From Amborella trichopoda (Eukaryota > Streptophyta > Magnoliopsida > Amborellales > Amborellaceae): 64,000 nt of DNA. Below are positions 33,001 to 45,756 of this stretch, one piece after another (within the stretch, counting starts at the first letter, position 1; every line of letters begins with the position of its first letter). Below the pieces are notes generated by a model, which ran no database searches, was not told the DNA's origin, and saw only the letters and a list, made by a program, of their open reading frames with translations. The stretch lies in assembly GCF_000471905.2 (NCBI RefSeq), contig NW_006496564.1:1005343-1069342 (forward strand), read 5' to 3'. The translations under genes and the position numbers were made by a program.

Positions 33001-33560
33001 GGACGAGTGTTTGCTCTCACCGAACAAGAAGCCAAGGCGTCCACCTCGGTGATCAGAGGTACACTCTCTATCTGTGGTGCTAGAGCCAAAGCCTTAATTG
33101 ATCCTTGTTCTTCTTTCATTTGTTGCAACCCATTTTTTTTTCCATTTAAATGTTACACCTGCATGTCTCAATTATACTCTGGTAGTAAGCACACCTGTGG
33201 GGGATTCCATGGAAACTTATAGGGTATTTAGACAATGTGGGATTAAAATTGATGGGTGTGACCTACCTGTAGATTTGATCCTTTTAGATATTCAGGACTT
33301 TGATGATATTCTGGGCATGGATTGGTTGTACATCCATCATGCCACCGTCAATTGCCATGAAAAGATGGTAACCTTTAGATGTCATGATCAAGCAGTACTA
33401 CACTTTGAGGGCACCCGGGACATTTCCCCTCTGCACCTTATTTCTGCCCTCCGGGCCTCTTGCCTCGTGACTAAGAAATGTGAAGGGTCTTTGGCTTATG
33501 TAGTAGAGAATAAGGGTGTTCGAGCCCAACTAGAAGAAATATCGGTTGTTAGGGAGTACC
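33001..33560 (+). pseudogene. Aspartic protease of element B
   Basis: RVFALTEQEAKASTSVIRGT leads to ALIDPCSS, where the DPGS active-site motif has glycine replaced by cysteine. A frameshift near 33110 follows. In the next frame TPVGDSMETYRVFRQCGI, LPVDLILLDIQDFDDILGMD and W complete the protease. The linker EYPKLFPKELPSVPP leads into RT. Inactive. Confidence 0.8.
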
Positions 33561-34450
33561 CTAAATTATTCCCAAAAGAGTTACCCTCCGTGCCGCCAAG
33601 GAGAGAAATTGAATTTGAGATAGATGTAGTCCTGGGCATGGTTCCCATCTCTAAAGCCCTGTATAGAATGGCCCCAGCTGAGTTGAAGCAGTTAAAAGAG
33701 CAGTTGCAAGAATTATTGGATAAGTGGTTCATTCGTAAGGGGTTCATTCGACCCAGTGTGCCACCCTGAGGTGCACCTGTCCTATTTGTGAAGAAGAAGG
33801 ATGGGTCCCTGAGGCTATGTATCGACTATAGGCAGTTGGCCAAGTGACGGTGAAGAATAAGTATCCTCTGTTTAGAATTGATGACCTCTTTGATCAACTT
33901 CAAAGGCCCCAGATGTTTTTAAAGATCGACATCCGATCGGGGTATCACCAATTGCGAATTAAGGTGGGAGATGTCCCAAAGACTGCATTTAGAACTCGAT
34001 ACAGCCACTATGAGTTTCTTGTAATGCCATTCGAGTTAACCAATGCCCCTGCGGTGTTCATGGATTTGATGAATAGAGTGTTCCGACCTTTCCTGGACAA
34101 TTTTGTAATAGGTTTTATTGATGATATTTTGGTATATTTGAAGAGTTGGGAATTATATGAGCAACATCTGAGAACCGTCTTGCAAACTCTGAGGTTGGAA
34201 ATATTGTATGCCAAACTAAGCAAGAGTGAATTTTGGCTCCCCAGTGTAGCCTTCCTTGGTCACATCTTTTCTAAGGATGGGATCATGATTGATCCCTCTA
34301 AGTTTGAAGCAATGCTTAAGTGGGAGAAACCAACAAATGTAACGAAGTTTGCAGCTTTCTGGGGTTAGCAGGATACTACTGACGCTTTGTAGCGGGATTC
34401 TCAAAAATAGCACTTCCCCTTACTCGACTGACCCAGAAGAATACAAAATT
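33561..34450 (+). pseudogene. Reverse transcriptase of element B
   Basis: RT with [20 protein letters not shown], a short duplication (KWFIRKGFIRP), a stop at 33767-33769, [34 protein letters not shown] and [18 protein letters not shown]. The catalytic box is intact as GFIDDILVY at about 34110-34136. [20 protein letters not shown] continues, and the frame is lost at about 34355. It serves as the reference for the deletion in element C. Confidence 0.85.
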
Positions 34451-34890
34451 TTTGTGGTCAAATGACTGTGAGAGAAGTTTTCAAGAACTTAAAGAGAGAT
34501 TAACCACATCCCTAATACTAGCCTTGCCTGAGGGGAATGAAGACTTTGTGGTTTATACCGATGCATACCATAAAGGACTCGGTGGTGTACTCATGCAGAA
34601 GGGCAAGGCCATTACATACGCATCTAGACAATTGAAACTCCATGAGTAGAACTATCCAACCCATGACTTGGAGCTTTCGGCCATAGTGTTTACGCTAAAG
34701 ATCTAGAGGCACTATCTCTATGGGGCCCGATTTAAAGTATTCACAGACCATAAGAGCCTCAAATACTTATTTTCTCAAAAGGAGGTGAATATGCGGCAAA
34801 GGAGATGGATGGACTTATTGAATGATTACGACTGTACAATTGATTACCATCCAGGCAAAACTAACGTAGTAGCTGATGCCTTAAGCTGAA
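34451..34890 (+). pseudogene. RNase H of element B
   Basis: NEDFVVYTDAYHKGLGGVLM, KAITYASRQLKLHE, a stop at 34647-34649, then [45 protein letters not shown] and VADALS followed by a stop. The first motif is D-A-Y where D-A-S is usual. Broken by stops. Confidence 0.8.
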
Positions 34891-35099
34891 AAGCTATGGT
34901 CTCAGTGGTATACTTAACGATTCGAGAGATGAGATTGCTAGAAGACACAGTACAGTGGAACCCAACTCTACCCCTCGATGATGGGATTGGTGTACTTTCA
35001 TGTGTAAAGGTAGACCAGCTCTTTTAACAAATCCGAGTAGCGCAAAAAGAAGATCCTCAGCTCATGAGAGTTCATGAAGAAATGAAAATGAGGGAAGAA

Positions 35100-36040
35100 G
35101 AGGATTTCACCTTGGGCAGTGATGAGATGTTGAGGTTCAAGGGCCAAGTATGTGTCCCTAATAACGATGGTGTAAAGAGGGTTGTTCTAGAAGAGCACAC
35201 CACTCATGCTACATGGTACACCTAGGGAGTACAAAGATGTACCAGGATCTGAAACAAGCCTTCTAGTAGAACAACATGAAGAGAGATGTAGCTCAGTTCA
35301 CCGCTAAGTGCTTGACGTGTTAACAAGTGAAGGCAGAACATCAGAAACCAGCCGGACTATTGCAACCCTTGCCCATACCAGAATGGAAGTGGGAACATGT
35401 TACAATGGATTTTGTTTTTGGATTGCCCAGGTCAAGTGCTGGACATGATAGTATCTGGGTCATTGTGGACAGATTAACTAAGGCCACTAATTTCTTACCA
35501 GTCCACAGGACTTATACCCTGGATAAGCTGGCCCAATTGTACATAAGAGAAATTGTAAGATTATACGGCGTACACATCAGCATCATGTCCGACATAGACA
35601 CTAGGTTTACCTCTAGATTCTGGGCTAGCCTACAATCAGCTTTGGGGACCGAACTTACCTTCAGCACTGCCTTTCATCCCTAGACAAATGGCCAATCAGA
35701 AAGAACCATTCAAACATTGGAAGATATGCTAAGGGCGTGTGTCACTGATTTTAAGGGAAATTGGGAGGACCATTTGTCCCTGATAGAGTTTGCCTACAAC
35801 AATATCTTCCAAGCCAGCATTTAGATGGCACCGTATGATGCCCTTTATGGGAGGAAATGTAGATCGCCCATCTGTTGGGATGAGGAAATTACTGGGGTCC
35901 GAAATAGTCCAGATAATTTTTGAGAAGATTTCCTTAATTAAAGAGCGGCTCAAGACAGCTCAAAGTCAGTAAAAGAGTTATACCGATAAACGAAGGAGAG
36001 ACCTCGAATGTGAAGTAGGTGATCGGGTCTTCCTAAATGT
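35100..36040 (+). pseudogene. Integrase of element B
   Basis: Fragments in order: RFKGQVCVPN, CLTC with stop, VKAEHQKPAGLLQPLPIPEW, TMDFVFGLPRSSAGHDSIWV, GVHISIMSDIDTRFTSRFWA, then HP, a stop, [15 protein letters not shown]. The D, D and E residues can all be seen, but the usual HPQTDGQ carries a stop, as do 35822-35824 and 35969-35971. The downstream C-terminal part continues at 36042. Confidence 0.85.
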
Positions 36041-36435
36041 ATTGCCAACCAAGGGCATTACGAGATTTGGTAAGAGAGGGAAACTAAGCCCACGGTTCAT
36101 TGGACCTTTTGAAATCTTGGGAAGAATTGGGAGTGTGGCATACCGACTTGCCCTGCCACCTGATTTGGCCAATATCCATAATGTCTTCCATGTATCCCTG
36201 CCAAGGAAGTATCGACCTGACCCGTCACATGTTTTGGAATACAAGCCAATCCCACTCAGGGAAGACCTAACCTACGTTGAACAACCAATTATGATATTGG
36301 ACCGAAGAGTGCATGTGTTGCGCAATAAAGAAATTCCTCTGGTTCGAGTGCAATGACAGTATCACTCAATAGCTTAATCGACATGGGAACGGGAGGACTA
36401 GATTCGTGAGAAATACCCCCACATTTTTAATTGAC
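36041..36435 (+). pseudogene. Integrase C-terminus and chromodomain of element B
   Basis: [60 protein letters not shown] and KEIPLVRVQ, then stops, then a degraded STWERED...REKYPHIF ending. The layout is the same as in element C and places B in the Tekay/Del lineage. Confidence 0.85.
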
Positions 36436-36467
36436 ATGAATATGATTTTGAGGACAAAACCCTTTTT

Positions 36468-36480
36468 AAGGGGGGGATGA
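36468..36480 (+). promoter_or_regulatory. Polypurine tract of element B
   Basis: AAGGGGGGGATGA directly before the 3' LTR start at 36481. Confidence 0.8.
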
Positions 36481-39217
36481 TGTAAGGACCACAAATTTTC
36501 GTAGTCCTGAGACGCGCACGGTGATCGAATCCATAGAGGGGCAGCGCAGTGTGTGTAGAAGAGGAAACACGCACCCGACATTAAGAAAGTGGACCTATCG
36601 CTGCGCAAGAACGGAGGCATCGCAGCGCGAGAGTGGAGGTATTGCCGCACGAGATTGGAGGTATCATCACGCGAGAGTGGAGGTATCACCGCACGAGAGT
36701 GGAGGTATCACCGCGCAAGAGTGGAGGTATCACCGCGCGAGAGTGTTGTTGTTTGGAGTATCACCGCGAGTGCGTGTTGCCGTCTGGAGTATCGCCGCGA
36801 GCGTGTGTTGTTGGAGCATCGTCGCAAGAGTGTTGCCGTCAGAAGCATCGCCCCCTGAAGTAACGGCATGCGTGGTTGGTCAAGTGTGCAACCGTCAGGG
36901 GTGTCAGCGTCGCGCCATACCTGTCAGCATCATGCGAGCGAAGCCAGCCATAGCTCTTTTCTTAACCACCCCACGACGTCAGCCACAGTTGGCCTCACCT
37001 ACCCACGTGCCTATAAATTGCGCACCTCCCACCCTCAGTGTCGTTTGCCTCCCTTTCCTTTTCCCTTTCCCCTTCCCTCAAACTTTCTCTCTCTAGAGCT
37101 TAGTGTGAGCCTTGTGCTGCTGCCGTTGGGAGACTGCCGACAGGAGCAAGAGGTGACCTGCGCGTGGAGGCTTTGGAGCACCGTGACCCTTGGTAAGCGG
37201 ATATAGTGTTGTGCCGCCCTTAAAGCTTCCATGAAGTGATGGAGCATGAAAAATAGGAAAAATGGTAAATTTAGATCCATGAACGTAGAATGCATGGAAA
37301 ATGAAAATGAGTATTCATTCATTGCCAATGAACTTGGAAAATTATAAAAGTAATCCCCTAGCCAAACTTGCTAACTTGACTTGTAGAATGGTATGTATCA
37401 TGGAAAGGAAAATTTTCAGCAACTGTGAGGGCTTTTTTCTTGAGCCTTTTGTTGACCAAACGATGCTCGATTGGGTCCAAATTGGTTTTGAATAAAATAC
37501 ATATGTGTCTACTTTATGTTTGCTTCTCATGACATGTTAAAATGTTGCATGGATCGAATGATATGGCCTAAAGTGTGAGACATGTCACTGCTGACAATTG
37601 CTGTAAATTCTAGCAATTGTGACTTGTTTTGGGCCACGTCTTTGCCCCAGCAAATGGCTTCCAAATTCCATTAAATTAACCCGTTGGAAAGATCTGTGAA
37701 TGAGCTCAAATTTACATGCTTTGAGATTTCTGAAGTTCTCTGTAAATTTTGAGTTATGCTCCAAAATGCATGAGCATGTTACCGCTCACTGTTTTCCAGC
37801 AACTATGCATGTTTGGAACCAAACCTTTGACCTAATAAATGAGGTCCAATCTTCTCGGTAACTGGAACATTGAATTTTCTCATTTAGCTATTAATTGAAA
37901 TATGGAATTTTCCTTGATAAATGATAAGTGTGAATGTTATAGGATAATTGTTATGCATATGCCATAAGGTTATGTGAATGATGCTCCGCAACAATGTGCT
38001 ATGTGAAAAGTGATAAGTGCAATATAAATGTGATAACTTCATGATGAAAGTTTCATGATAAGTGCCAAAATACCGTTAATGATATCTATGTGTAAGTACT
38101 CTGTCATAGCCTATGTGATGGGTGCTTGTGCTAAATGGCATATTGTTATAATGAAAATGTGATTTTTTTGTTATAAAATATTGAATTAGCATGAATGAAT
38201 TGAATGCTCGACCATGAGAAGAGGCCTTAATGATGACCACTACGCAATGGGACACCCATTGGTAGTGGGTATTGTTCTGTTATATCGATGTGAGACTGGC
38301 CATTGCTTTATTGATACTGGCCACTATACGATGGGACACCCATCGGTAGTTGCGATTGAGACATTGAGAAAGTAATGCCGGCATATCCCCTAACACGAAC
38401 AACGATAGGAACAGGTTAGGGGAGGAAAGAGGGTTGCTCCCTGAGATTTATGAGATGAGATATGTGATTGAGTAATATCTTACAAGGTAAGGGCCTATCG
38501 AACCCTCTATGCTTGCTAGGGACCGTGTACCGCGAGTTAAGGGTATTACAAAGTGGATTACCCCACTTGTCATTACCCTCCCTCCTGTGAGATAGTAGAG
38601 GTTCTAAGCAATGGGATTGGCTTAGCCTGATGGATAGGGCTTCTACTATAAGAGTAGGTGAACTAGGGAGTGAGTGTGTACTGAATGAATTGTGACTGCG
38701 ATTTCCTATGGTTGTAATTGATGCATGATATTGTCTATAATTGATACATGATATTGTCTATAACATTAGATCTGTTTACTAAGTTTCAAAGCTCATTCCA
38801 TTCTTTTTCCCTCTTTGTAGACTGAAAGTGACAAGTTCAGAGTTGGGAGTGTGGGTTGCAGCTAAAGATCAAAGCAACCACTCTGAGAAGGAGTTTTAGA
38901 TCTTGTCGGTAGTTGGGCTCTTAGCCCTGACTGTACTATTTAGTTTAAACTATGTAACCTTGGGCTTTGGAGCCCTGAACTCTATTGTACTACTTTTGGG
39001 TTATAATGTACTGAAACATCTTTTCTTATGAATGAATTTGCTAAGTTTTAAATGTTTAGGCTTGTGAGCATCTACTTTCCTTGATTTGCTTGATTACTGA
39101 GAATAAGGTGTTGCGTCTGCTCTTACCCGAGTAACAAACGCTACATTGGGATTACGAACTCGTGCCCGGTCGCCCTCCGTCATCAGAGGTAAGGCGGTCA
39201 GGGACGGGGTTGTAACA
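36481..39217 (+). mobile_element. 3' LTR of element B
   Basis: 2,737 bp from TGTAAGGACCACA to GGGTTGTAACA. It differs from the 5' LTR at roughly one base in eight over the first 150 bp, so the insertion is old. A deletion near 38762 removes about 170-200 bp of the AT-rich repeats kept at 31330-31510. The TATA box is at 37012. The hairpin at 38237-38267 has a 14-bp stem with one bulged G (CCACTAC-G-CAATGGG, ACA, CCCATTG-GTAGTGG). A second lies at 38321-38352. Confidence 0.9.
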
Positions 39218-40321
39218 CTAAGGCAATAGTTAGGGTAGCGCCCATAACAGTCTCAGACCTTGTTCTATTAATCCTAGATAGAGATGGTTATAGTTATGGT
39301 CCATCCCCTTTTAGATTTGAGCTAATGTAGTTAGAAGACAGATCATTATGTGAGTTGGTGGCACAATCTTAGGGAAGGATTCTGGTTTAGGGTTAGGGAG
39401 GATATACCTTTGCAAAAGGGCTGGGGAGGATATGCCTTTGCAGAAAATTTTCAGAGGTTTTATGTAAAACTCAAAGTTTGAAGTAGGTCTATTTAAGAGA
39501 ATTTTAAAGGAGCAGACAAGGAGTCTAGAAAAGCGCAACCTTAAAGAAACTAGAGAGGTTGTTTTTACATTTCCTAAGGATAAAGTACCTGGCCCAGATA
39601 GGTGCACTGTGGCCTTCTTCCAGTGCTTTTGGGACACTATGAATGGTGATCTCCTCTACAAGCTATTACTTCCACCTTTATTGGTCTATTGAGTCATTGT
39701 ATAATATCAAGCCAGTTAGTTTATTAATGGCTACATATAAGAATATAAATAAATTTCTAGCTAATAGACTAAATAAGGTGCTTAGACAAGTCATTACAGG
39801 TGCCCACTCTGCCTTTATAAGAAATAGACAGATCATGAAAAACTATTTTATGGCTTGGGGAACTATTCACTTAAAACTAGAGAGGAAAGCTTAGGATTGA
39901 TCTGCAAGTTGGATTTTTTTTTTGGGTAATTTTCTACAAGTTGGATTTCGAGAAGGCTTATGACATGGTGGAATTGGCTTATCTATTGGAGATAAAAAAA
40001 TGAATGGGGTTTGCGAACAAATGGAGATCGTGGATATGGGGATGGATATCTAGTGAACACTTTTTGGTACTATTAATGGGAAAACAATGGGCTATTTCAA
40101 GGCAATCACAAGTCACCCAATGTCACCTTTCCTTTTCACTATTGTTGCAAAATCCTTCAGCCTGATGGTTAGTTCTGTAATGGAAAGAAGGCTCTTCATA
40201 GGCGCCCCTATCTTCGACAATGGTCTAATGGTTTTCTTTAATGGGTTTATTTTTGAGTTATGATGCAAAGTAGAAAACTCTAAAAAGATCCACATATGAA
40301 TCCTAGGGATTATCTCGCAGA
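39218..40321 (+). pseudogene. LINE L2, 3' part: ORF2 reverse transcriptase
   Basis: Continuation of the LINE interrupted by B. It reads LDRDGYSYGPSPFRFELM, FPKDKVPGPDRCTVAFFQCF, NINKFLANRLNKVLRQVI, GAHSAFIRNRQI, KLDFEKAYDMVE and MSPFLFTIVAKSFSLMV, the ordered fingers and palm motifs of L1-type RT, in several frames with many stops. The Y-A-D-D region is not found before a Copia LTR begins at 40322. Thoroughly decayed. Confidence 0.75.
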
Positions 40322-40557
40322 TGTCAAACCCCATATATGGGCATACCGTGTAGAGCTAGCATGAAAACCGTGTGCCTGGGTGTTTCCTTTATTTTTTGGA
40401 TCTTCTTGTCAACTTATAAATTGTAATGAGGCTATTAGAAAAATGGATAATAAAACCGCATTGCTTCCATCCTCATGGATGTAGATTGTGTATAGCCGAA
40501 CCATATATATGCTCTGAGTTTCTTTCTTCTTCTTTTCTGTGAATGAATTATTTAACA
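40322..40557 (+). mobile_element. 5' LTR of Copia element E
   Basis: 236 bp from TGTCAAACC to TTATTTAACA, homologous to the 3' LTR at 45495-45726. It is more diverged over its first 25 bp. The flank GCAGA does not match the AAATA after the 3' LTR, so no target duplication is confirmed. Confidence 0.85.
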
Positions 40558-40571
40558 TGGTATCAGAGCAC
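40558..40571 (+). promoter_or_regulatory. Primer binding site of element E (tRNA-iMet)
   Basis: TGGTATCAGAGCAC abuts the LTR end directly and matches the plant initiator-methionine site fully over its first 12 bases. Confidence 0.95.
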
Positions 40572-41412
40572 TTTCTGGGAACTTATTTGGTAGAGCAGTT
40601 GGTCTCATTCTTCTCAACTTTTGGTAAAGCAGTTTGGTCTCATTCTTCCAAGGTATTTGTGGTTTTATGCTCTCTCTGATTGTAAGTCCGTCCAAGTCTT
40701 TGGGTTTTAGGTTTGTTACTTTACGATATCTATGGTCTCCTTGATTTAGTGCGATCTGCTCTCTATCTGTCTGTTTTATTTATCGCATCTTTATCGCTTT
40801 GTTTTCTCTCTCTAGCGATCCATCATTATCTTTTTTCTCTATCGTTACCTTCTATTTGTATCTCCATATTTCTATTGTCAACTTACAATCAATCTATTGA
40901 AAAGCTTATCTTCATCCATTGAAGTCTTTTTTTATCAGGACAATTTTTATCGTTGATCTTCTCAAGTCCTTGGGTAATTCTATCTTTGTTTTTTAGCATA
41001 TTTGTTTTGCTGCATGCTGAAAATTTCCTTCTGCAAATTATTCTTTTTCAACTTTGACTTGCCTCCGTTTTGCTGCCTTGCACCTTATACAAGTGCGATT
41101 TGGCCTCCAAAATTTTTCTGGTCTCGTTTCTCTCTCTTCCGTTTCTCTTCCAGGGTAAAGTTGCTTTGCACAGGAAAGCCAAGGCTTCTTGTATACATCA
41201 AATGGAGAAAGATAGTTTACTTTTTTGCAAAAAAGGAAAGAGGTGGTCCATAGGGACCATATTATATCAAAAGTATGTTGGAGCAAACTTTTCATATTTG
41301 AATGGTGTTTTGGTGTTTTAAAGAGATCAACAATGGGTATTCTTTGAACCTTATTTTTTGTGCACCTCTCCTAAGGTCAGTGATTTTTTTTTACTATATT
41401 TATTTTTTCATC
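40572..41412 (+). other. Leader of Copia element E
   Basis: Untranslated leader between primer site and gag, T-rich. It contains a short direct repeat around GCAGTTTGGTCTCATTCTTC near 40600 and 40632. No convincing gene. Confidence 0.6.
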
Positions 41413-42400
41413 ATGGCAGAAAATTCAGACCAAATGACTCAAATCCAAACCTCAGAATTACTGCTGAGGTCTTGAAAAGAGGGATAAATTATATTTTTTG
41501 GTCAATCTCAGCCCAATTATTTATAAGTGAAAAAGGCAAATTGGGGTATTTGACTAGCTCTAAGAAACCTCCTGAAAAGGATGAACCATTCTATGAAAAC
41601 TGGCAAACTAATAATGACTCAGTCAAATCTCGGTTATTATATTCTATGGATAGAGAATTGCCACAAGACTGCAGCTTCTTCCTACTGCTGCTACAGTTTG
41701 GAATAAAGCCAAGGATGTTTATGGTGGAATAAATAATGCCTCCAAAATATATCAAATTAGGCAAGAAATAATTAATTTAAAAAAGGGTGAGCAAACATTT
41801 GGAGAGTTAATTGGTACTATACATGGTTTATTTAATCAACTTGAATACTATTTGCCTACTACTACTAATCTTGCAGCCCTTACTACAAGAAAGGATCAAG
41901 AGATGGCATTTGCTCTTCTGTCTGCTCTTGGTTCTGAATATGAACATCTTAGGAGTCAAATTCTCCTCACATCCACCATGTCTGATTTCAACATCGTTTG
42001 CAATGTTGTGTCAAGAGAAGAAACTTGTAGAGAAGTTATGACTGAAACTCCAAAAGATAATCTTGATAGATTAGCCTTGAAATCTTAAGTTAATGAGGGT
42101 GCTGAAAAAGTTTCTGGCTCCAAGGTTTTTATTACTTGTGGTAAAGGACATTATTCAAATCGTCCCTATTGTCCTGAATGCAGAAAAGAAAGACACTCTA
42201 AAGATAATTGTTGGAAACTCCACCCTGAAAAGAAAAAAGAATTTCTTGGAAAAAAGAATGCTTCCAACATTGCTGAAAATAATGTCCAACAAACCCTTGA
42301 GAAGCTGGCACAACTTGTTCAAAATTTTGGTAAGGCTTCTATTGCTTCAAATTCACAAGATTCCATCAATGTTCTATACATCCTTGCTCTCTCAGTCTTT
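41413..42400 (+). pseudogene. Gag of Copia element E
   Basis: ATG at 41413 (MAENSDQ), then a frameshift. ITAEVLKRGINYIFW, GKLGYLTSSKKPPEKDEP and NNDSVKSRLLYSMDRELP give the copia gag core, followed by IYQIRQEIINLKKGEQTF, EMAFALLSALGSEYEHLRSQ and a CCHC knuckle region (CPECRKERHSKDNCW). At least three frame changes. Inactive. Confidence 0.8.
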
Positions 42401-43620
42401 CAATTCTTGGATTATTGACTCAGGCGCCACTGACCACATGGTTGGTACTGATACAATTTTATCCAATTTTGATAATTCTCATAAAAATGGCTCTGTCACC
42501 TTTGCCAATGGCTCTACTGTAGCTGTGGAAGGAAGTGGAAAAATACAATTTTTCACTAATTCTTCCAACTCAGATGTTCTGTTTTTACCGAAATTTTCAT
42601 CAAATCTTCTTTCAGTCAATAAAATAACTCATACTCAAAATTGTGATGTTATCTTTACCCTGATCAATGTTACATTTCAGGACCGGGCCATAGGGAGGAA
42701 GATTGGTGATGGACAGTTGGAACGAGGTCTATACATTTTGGATACAAATTGCAAAGCTTTGTTGACTTCAAAGGAGAAGGTAACTGATTGTCAAATGTGG
42801 CATCGACGTTTTGGCCACCCATCAGACATAGTTCTTGGTTCATTATTTCCTAGTTTACACTTGGATTCTAAAGACTGCGATATTTGCCGTTATGCTAAGC
42901 AAATAAGATTACCTTTTTAAACGTCAGACATAAAATCATCATCTATTTTTAGTTTGATTCATTCCGATGTTTGGGGTCTCGCTCCTGTTATCTCATATTG
43001 TGGGCATCGATATTTCTTGACCTTTATTGATGATTTTTTTAGACATACTCGGGTTTATTTACTTCATTCTAAGAATCAAGTGTTTCTTACCTTTAGAGAA
43101 TTTTTTAAGATGATTGAAACTCAGTATGCCATTAAAATTAAGATTTTGCAGTTTGATAATGGAACTGAATATGCCAACAATTTTTTTTCTACTTTTTTCA
43201 AAGAGAATGAAATACTTCACCATACCTCTTGTGTTCGTACCTCCAACAAAGTGAAATAGCCGAACGCAAGAATAGACACTTACTTGAAGTTGCGAGGTCT
43301 CTCTTGTTCCAAAGCAATGTCCCTAAAAGTTTTTGGAGTGATGCGGTTTTAACTGCTTGCTATCTCATAAATAGATGGCCAAATAAATTTTTGCAAGAAA
43401 AAATGACAGTTGAAATGTTAAAGGGAAAGAAAAGTTCTCTATCACACTTGAAGATATTTGGTTGTACATGTTATGTTCACAATCAAAATTCTGATAAATT
43501 AAGTTCAAAGGCAAGGAAATGCATGTTTTTTGGATATAGTCCCACTCAAAAGGCATATAAATGCTATGATAATTTTTCAAAAACTGTTATTATCTCCCAT
43601 GATGTTATTTTTTAAGAAAA
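42401..43620 (+). pseudogene. Protease and integrase of Copia element E
   Basis: The protease has an intact WIIDSGATDHMVG active site at about 42405-42443. The gag-pre-integrase finger reads MWHRRFGHPSD and CDICRYAKQ, with a stop at 42918. The integrase core has IHSDVWG, ILQFDNGTEYAN and, after a frameshift near 43235, SEIAERKNRH, so the D, D and E residues are all visible. The core ends with FWSDAVLTACYLINRWP and HLKIFGCTCYVH. Protease before integrase before RT is the Copia order. Confidence 0.9.
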
Positions 43621-45442
43621 TGAACCTTACTTTCCCCAAGTTCCCATGTATAAGGAATGTTCAGGGGGAGAATCATGTGATGCCTTTGATTTCAGGTGAA
43701 GACTATGTGGAGAACAAACTCAATCATAACATTCAAAATGAGGTGGAAGCTAGAAATGATGAAGAACCTCAAGAAACCAATCCCTTACCATCTAATCCCC
43801 AAGTGGGACCCAGTAGTACTCGAAGAAATGTTCAACTCCCAAGTATCGTGATTTTCACTTTTTTAATGTTTCCACCAATTACCCAATTCAAAAGTTTTTT
43901 AATTATTCCAATGTCTCTCAAGAATATAGTTCGTAACTTTGTTGTATATCTGCCATTCAAGAACCTCTCAGCTTTCAAGAGGCTTCTTCTTACCATGCCA
44001 AGAAAAAGGCTATGGAAGAAGAGCTTTGGGCCCTCAACAAAAATAAAACTTGGGAACTAGTCGAATTACCCAAAGGGAAAAAGGTGGCTGGGAATAAATG
44101 GATTTATAAAATAAAATATAACAGCAATAGAACTATAGAGAGATACAAGGCACGACTTGTTCCTAAAGGGTTCACTCAAACCTACGACGAAGATTATGAG
44201 GAGACATTTGTTCTTGTTGTTAAAATGAATAACTTCATCAATCGCCTCTAATTATGATTGGCCTCTATATCAAATTGATGTTAAAAATGCGTTCCTGCAA
44301 GGCAACCTTGGGGAAGAAGTTTATATGAAAATTCCTCAAGGATATCCTCATAAAAATTCCAGTCTGTTGTGCAAGTTAAAAAAGGCTATTTATGGCTTAA
44401 AGCAATCCCCTAAGGCTCGGTACGCAAAGTTAAACTCTTCCTTGGAAACATATAATTTTAAAAGATGTAATGCAGATTCATCTATGGTTATAGAAAAAGG
44501 GGAAAATGGAACTGTTGTGGTTCTTGTTTATGTCGATGATATCATTGTCACTGGGAATGATGCCCAAGATATTACTCATCTTAAGAATTACCTCCACCAT
44601 GTATTCGACCTAAAGGATTTGGGCAAATTAAAGTATTTTTTTTTGGGAGTTGAAGTGACTTATTCAAAACATGCCATTTTTCTCTATCAAAGGAAATATA
44701 CTCTTGACCTTTTGGAAGAAACTGCCAAATTAGGAGTTAAACCTAGTGAGACTCCTATTGTAATGAATTCTAAGTTAACTATTGAAGGTGGTCAACTTCT
44801 TAAAGATATTGGAAGGTATCAACGGTTGGTAGGAAAATTAATATATTTAACCATCACAAGACCAGATATAACTTATGTTGTAAGTATGGTGAGCCAATTC
44901 ATGCATGCTCCTCGTACTTCTCATATGGAAGCTGTCGAGAAGATCATAAGATACCTCAAGGGTTCTCCTGGTAATGGATTTGGATGCATAAAAATTGTCA
45001 AGTTGATATTCTTGGGTATTGTGATGCTGATTGGTCATGGAATCCATCATATAGAAAATCGACTACTGGTTTCTGCACATTTGTTGGTGGAAATATTGTT
45101 ACGTGGAAAAGCAAGAAACAAAATGTTGTGGCTCATTCTAGTGTTGAAGCAGAATATCGATTTATGGCTTCCACTGCATGTGAACTTATATGACTTAAAG
45201 CTCTCATCCAAGAACTTGGTTTTATGTATGGTTCTCCAATCAAAATGTATTGTGACAATCAAGCTGCAATCCACATCGCTTCCAATCCAGTTTTTCATAA
45301 AAGAACCAAACATATCAAAGTTGACTGTCATTTCGTCAGGGAAAAAGTTCAAGCTAAAATAATTCATGCTCCATATATCAACAATGAAAATCAACTTGTA
45401 GACATATTTACCAAAGCTGTTGAAAAAAAGAGGCCTAAATAG
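43621..45442 (+). pseudogene. Reverse transcriptase and RNase H of Copia element E
   Basis: RT starts MEEELWALNKNKTWELVELP, KVAGNKWIYKIKYN, YKARLVPKGFTQTYDEDYEE, then a frameshift near 44245. The 44325-45000 part is open: YGLKQSPKARYAKLN, then the catalytic YVDD at 44529-44540, intact. RNase H follows in another frame: DILGYCDADWSWNPSYRKST, HSSVEAEYRFMASTACEL, KMYCDNQAAIHIASNPVFHK and VDIFTKAV. A few frameshifts and stops break it. Its domains are less degraded than those of A or B. Confidence 0.9.
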
Positions 45443-45482
45443 ATTCTTGGCAAGTTGGGTGCTTTCAATCTATTTGGACCGA

Positions 45483-45494
45483 CTTGAGGGGGAG
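45483..45494 (+). promoter_or_regulatory. Polypurine tract of element E
   Basis: TTGAGGGGGAG-type tract immediately before the 3' LTR start at 45495. Confidence 0.75.
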
Positions 45495-45726
45495 TGCTAA
45501 CATGGTATACAGTTCGCATACAGTGTAGAGCTGGCATACTCTATGAAAACCGTGTACTTGGGTGTTTCCTTTATTTTTTGGATCTTCACATCAACTTATA
45601 AATTGTAAGGAGGCTATCAGAAAAAGGGATAATAAAACCGTATTTCTTCATTCTTCGTGTATAGCAGAACCACGTACATGCTCTAAGTTCATTTCTTCTT
45701 ATTTTCGGTGAATAAATTCTTTAACA
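45495..45726 (+). mobile_element. 3' LTR of Copia element E
   Basis: 232 bp from TGCTAACATGG to TTCTTTAACA, matching the 5' LTR with scattered differences. Confidence 0.9.
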
Positions 45727-45756
45727 AAATATAAGACCAAAGAATATGATCTCTTA

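Noticed and set aside
40317-45731. A target-site duplication for Copia element E
   Set aside because: The flanks GCAGA and AAATA do not match.
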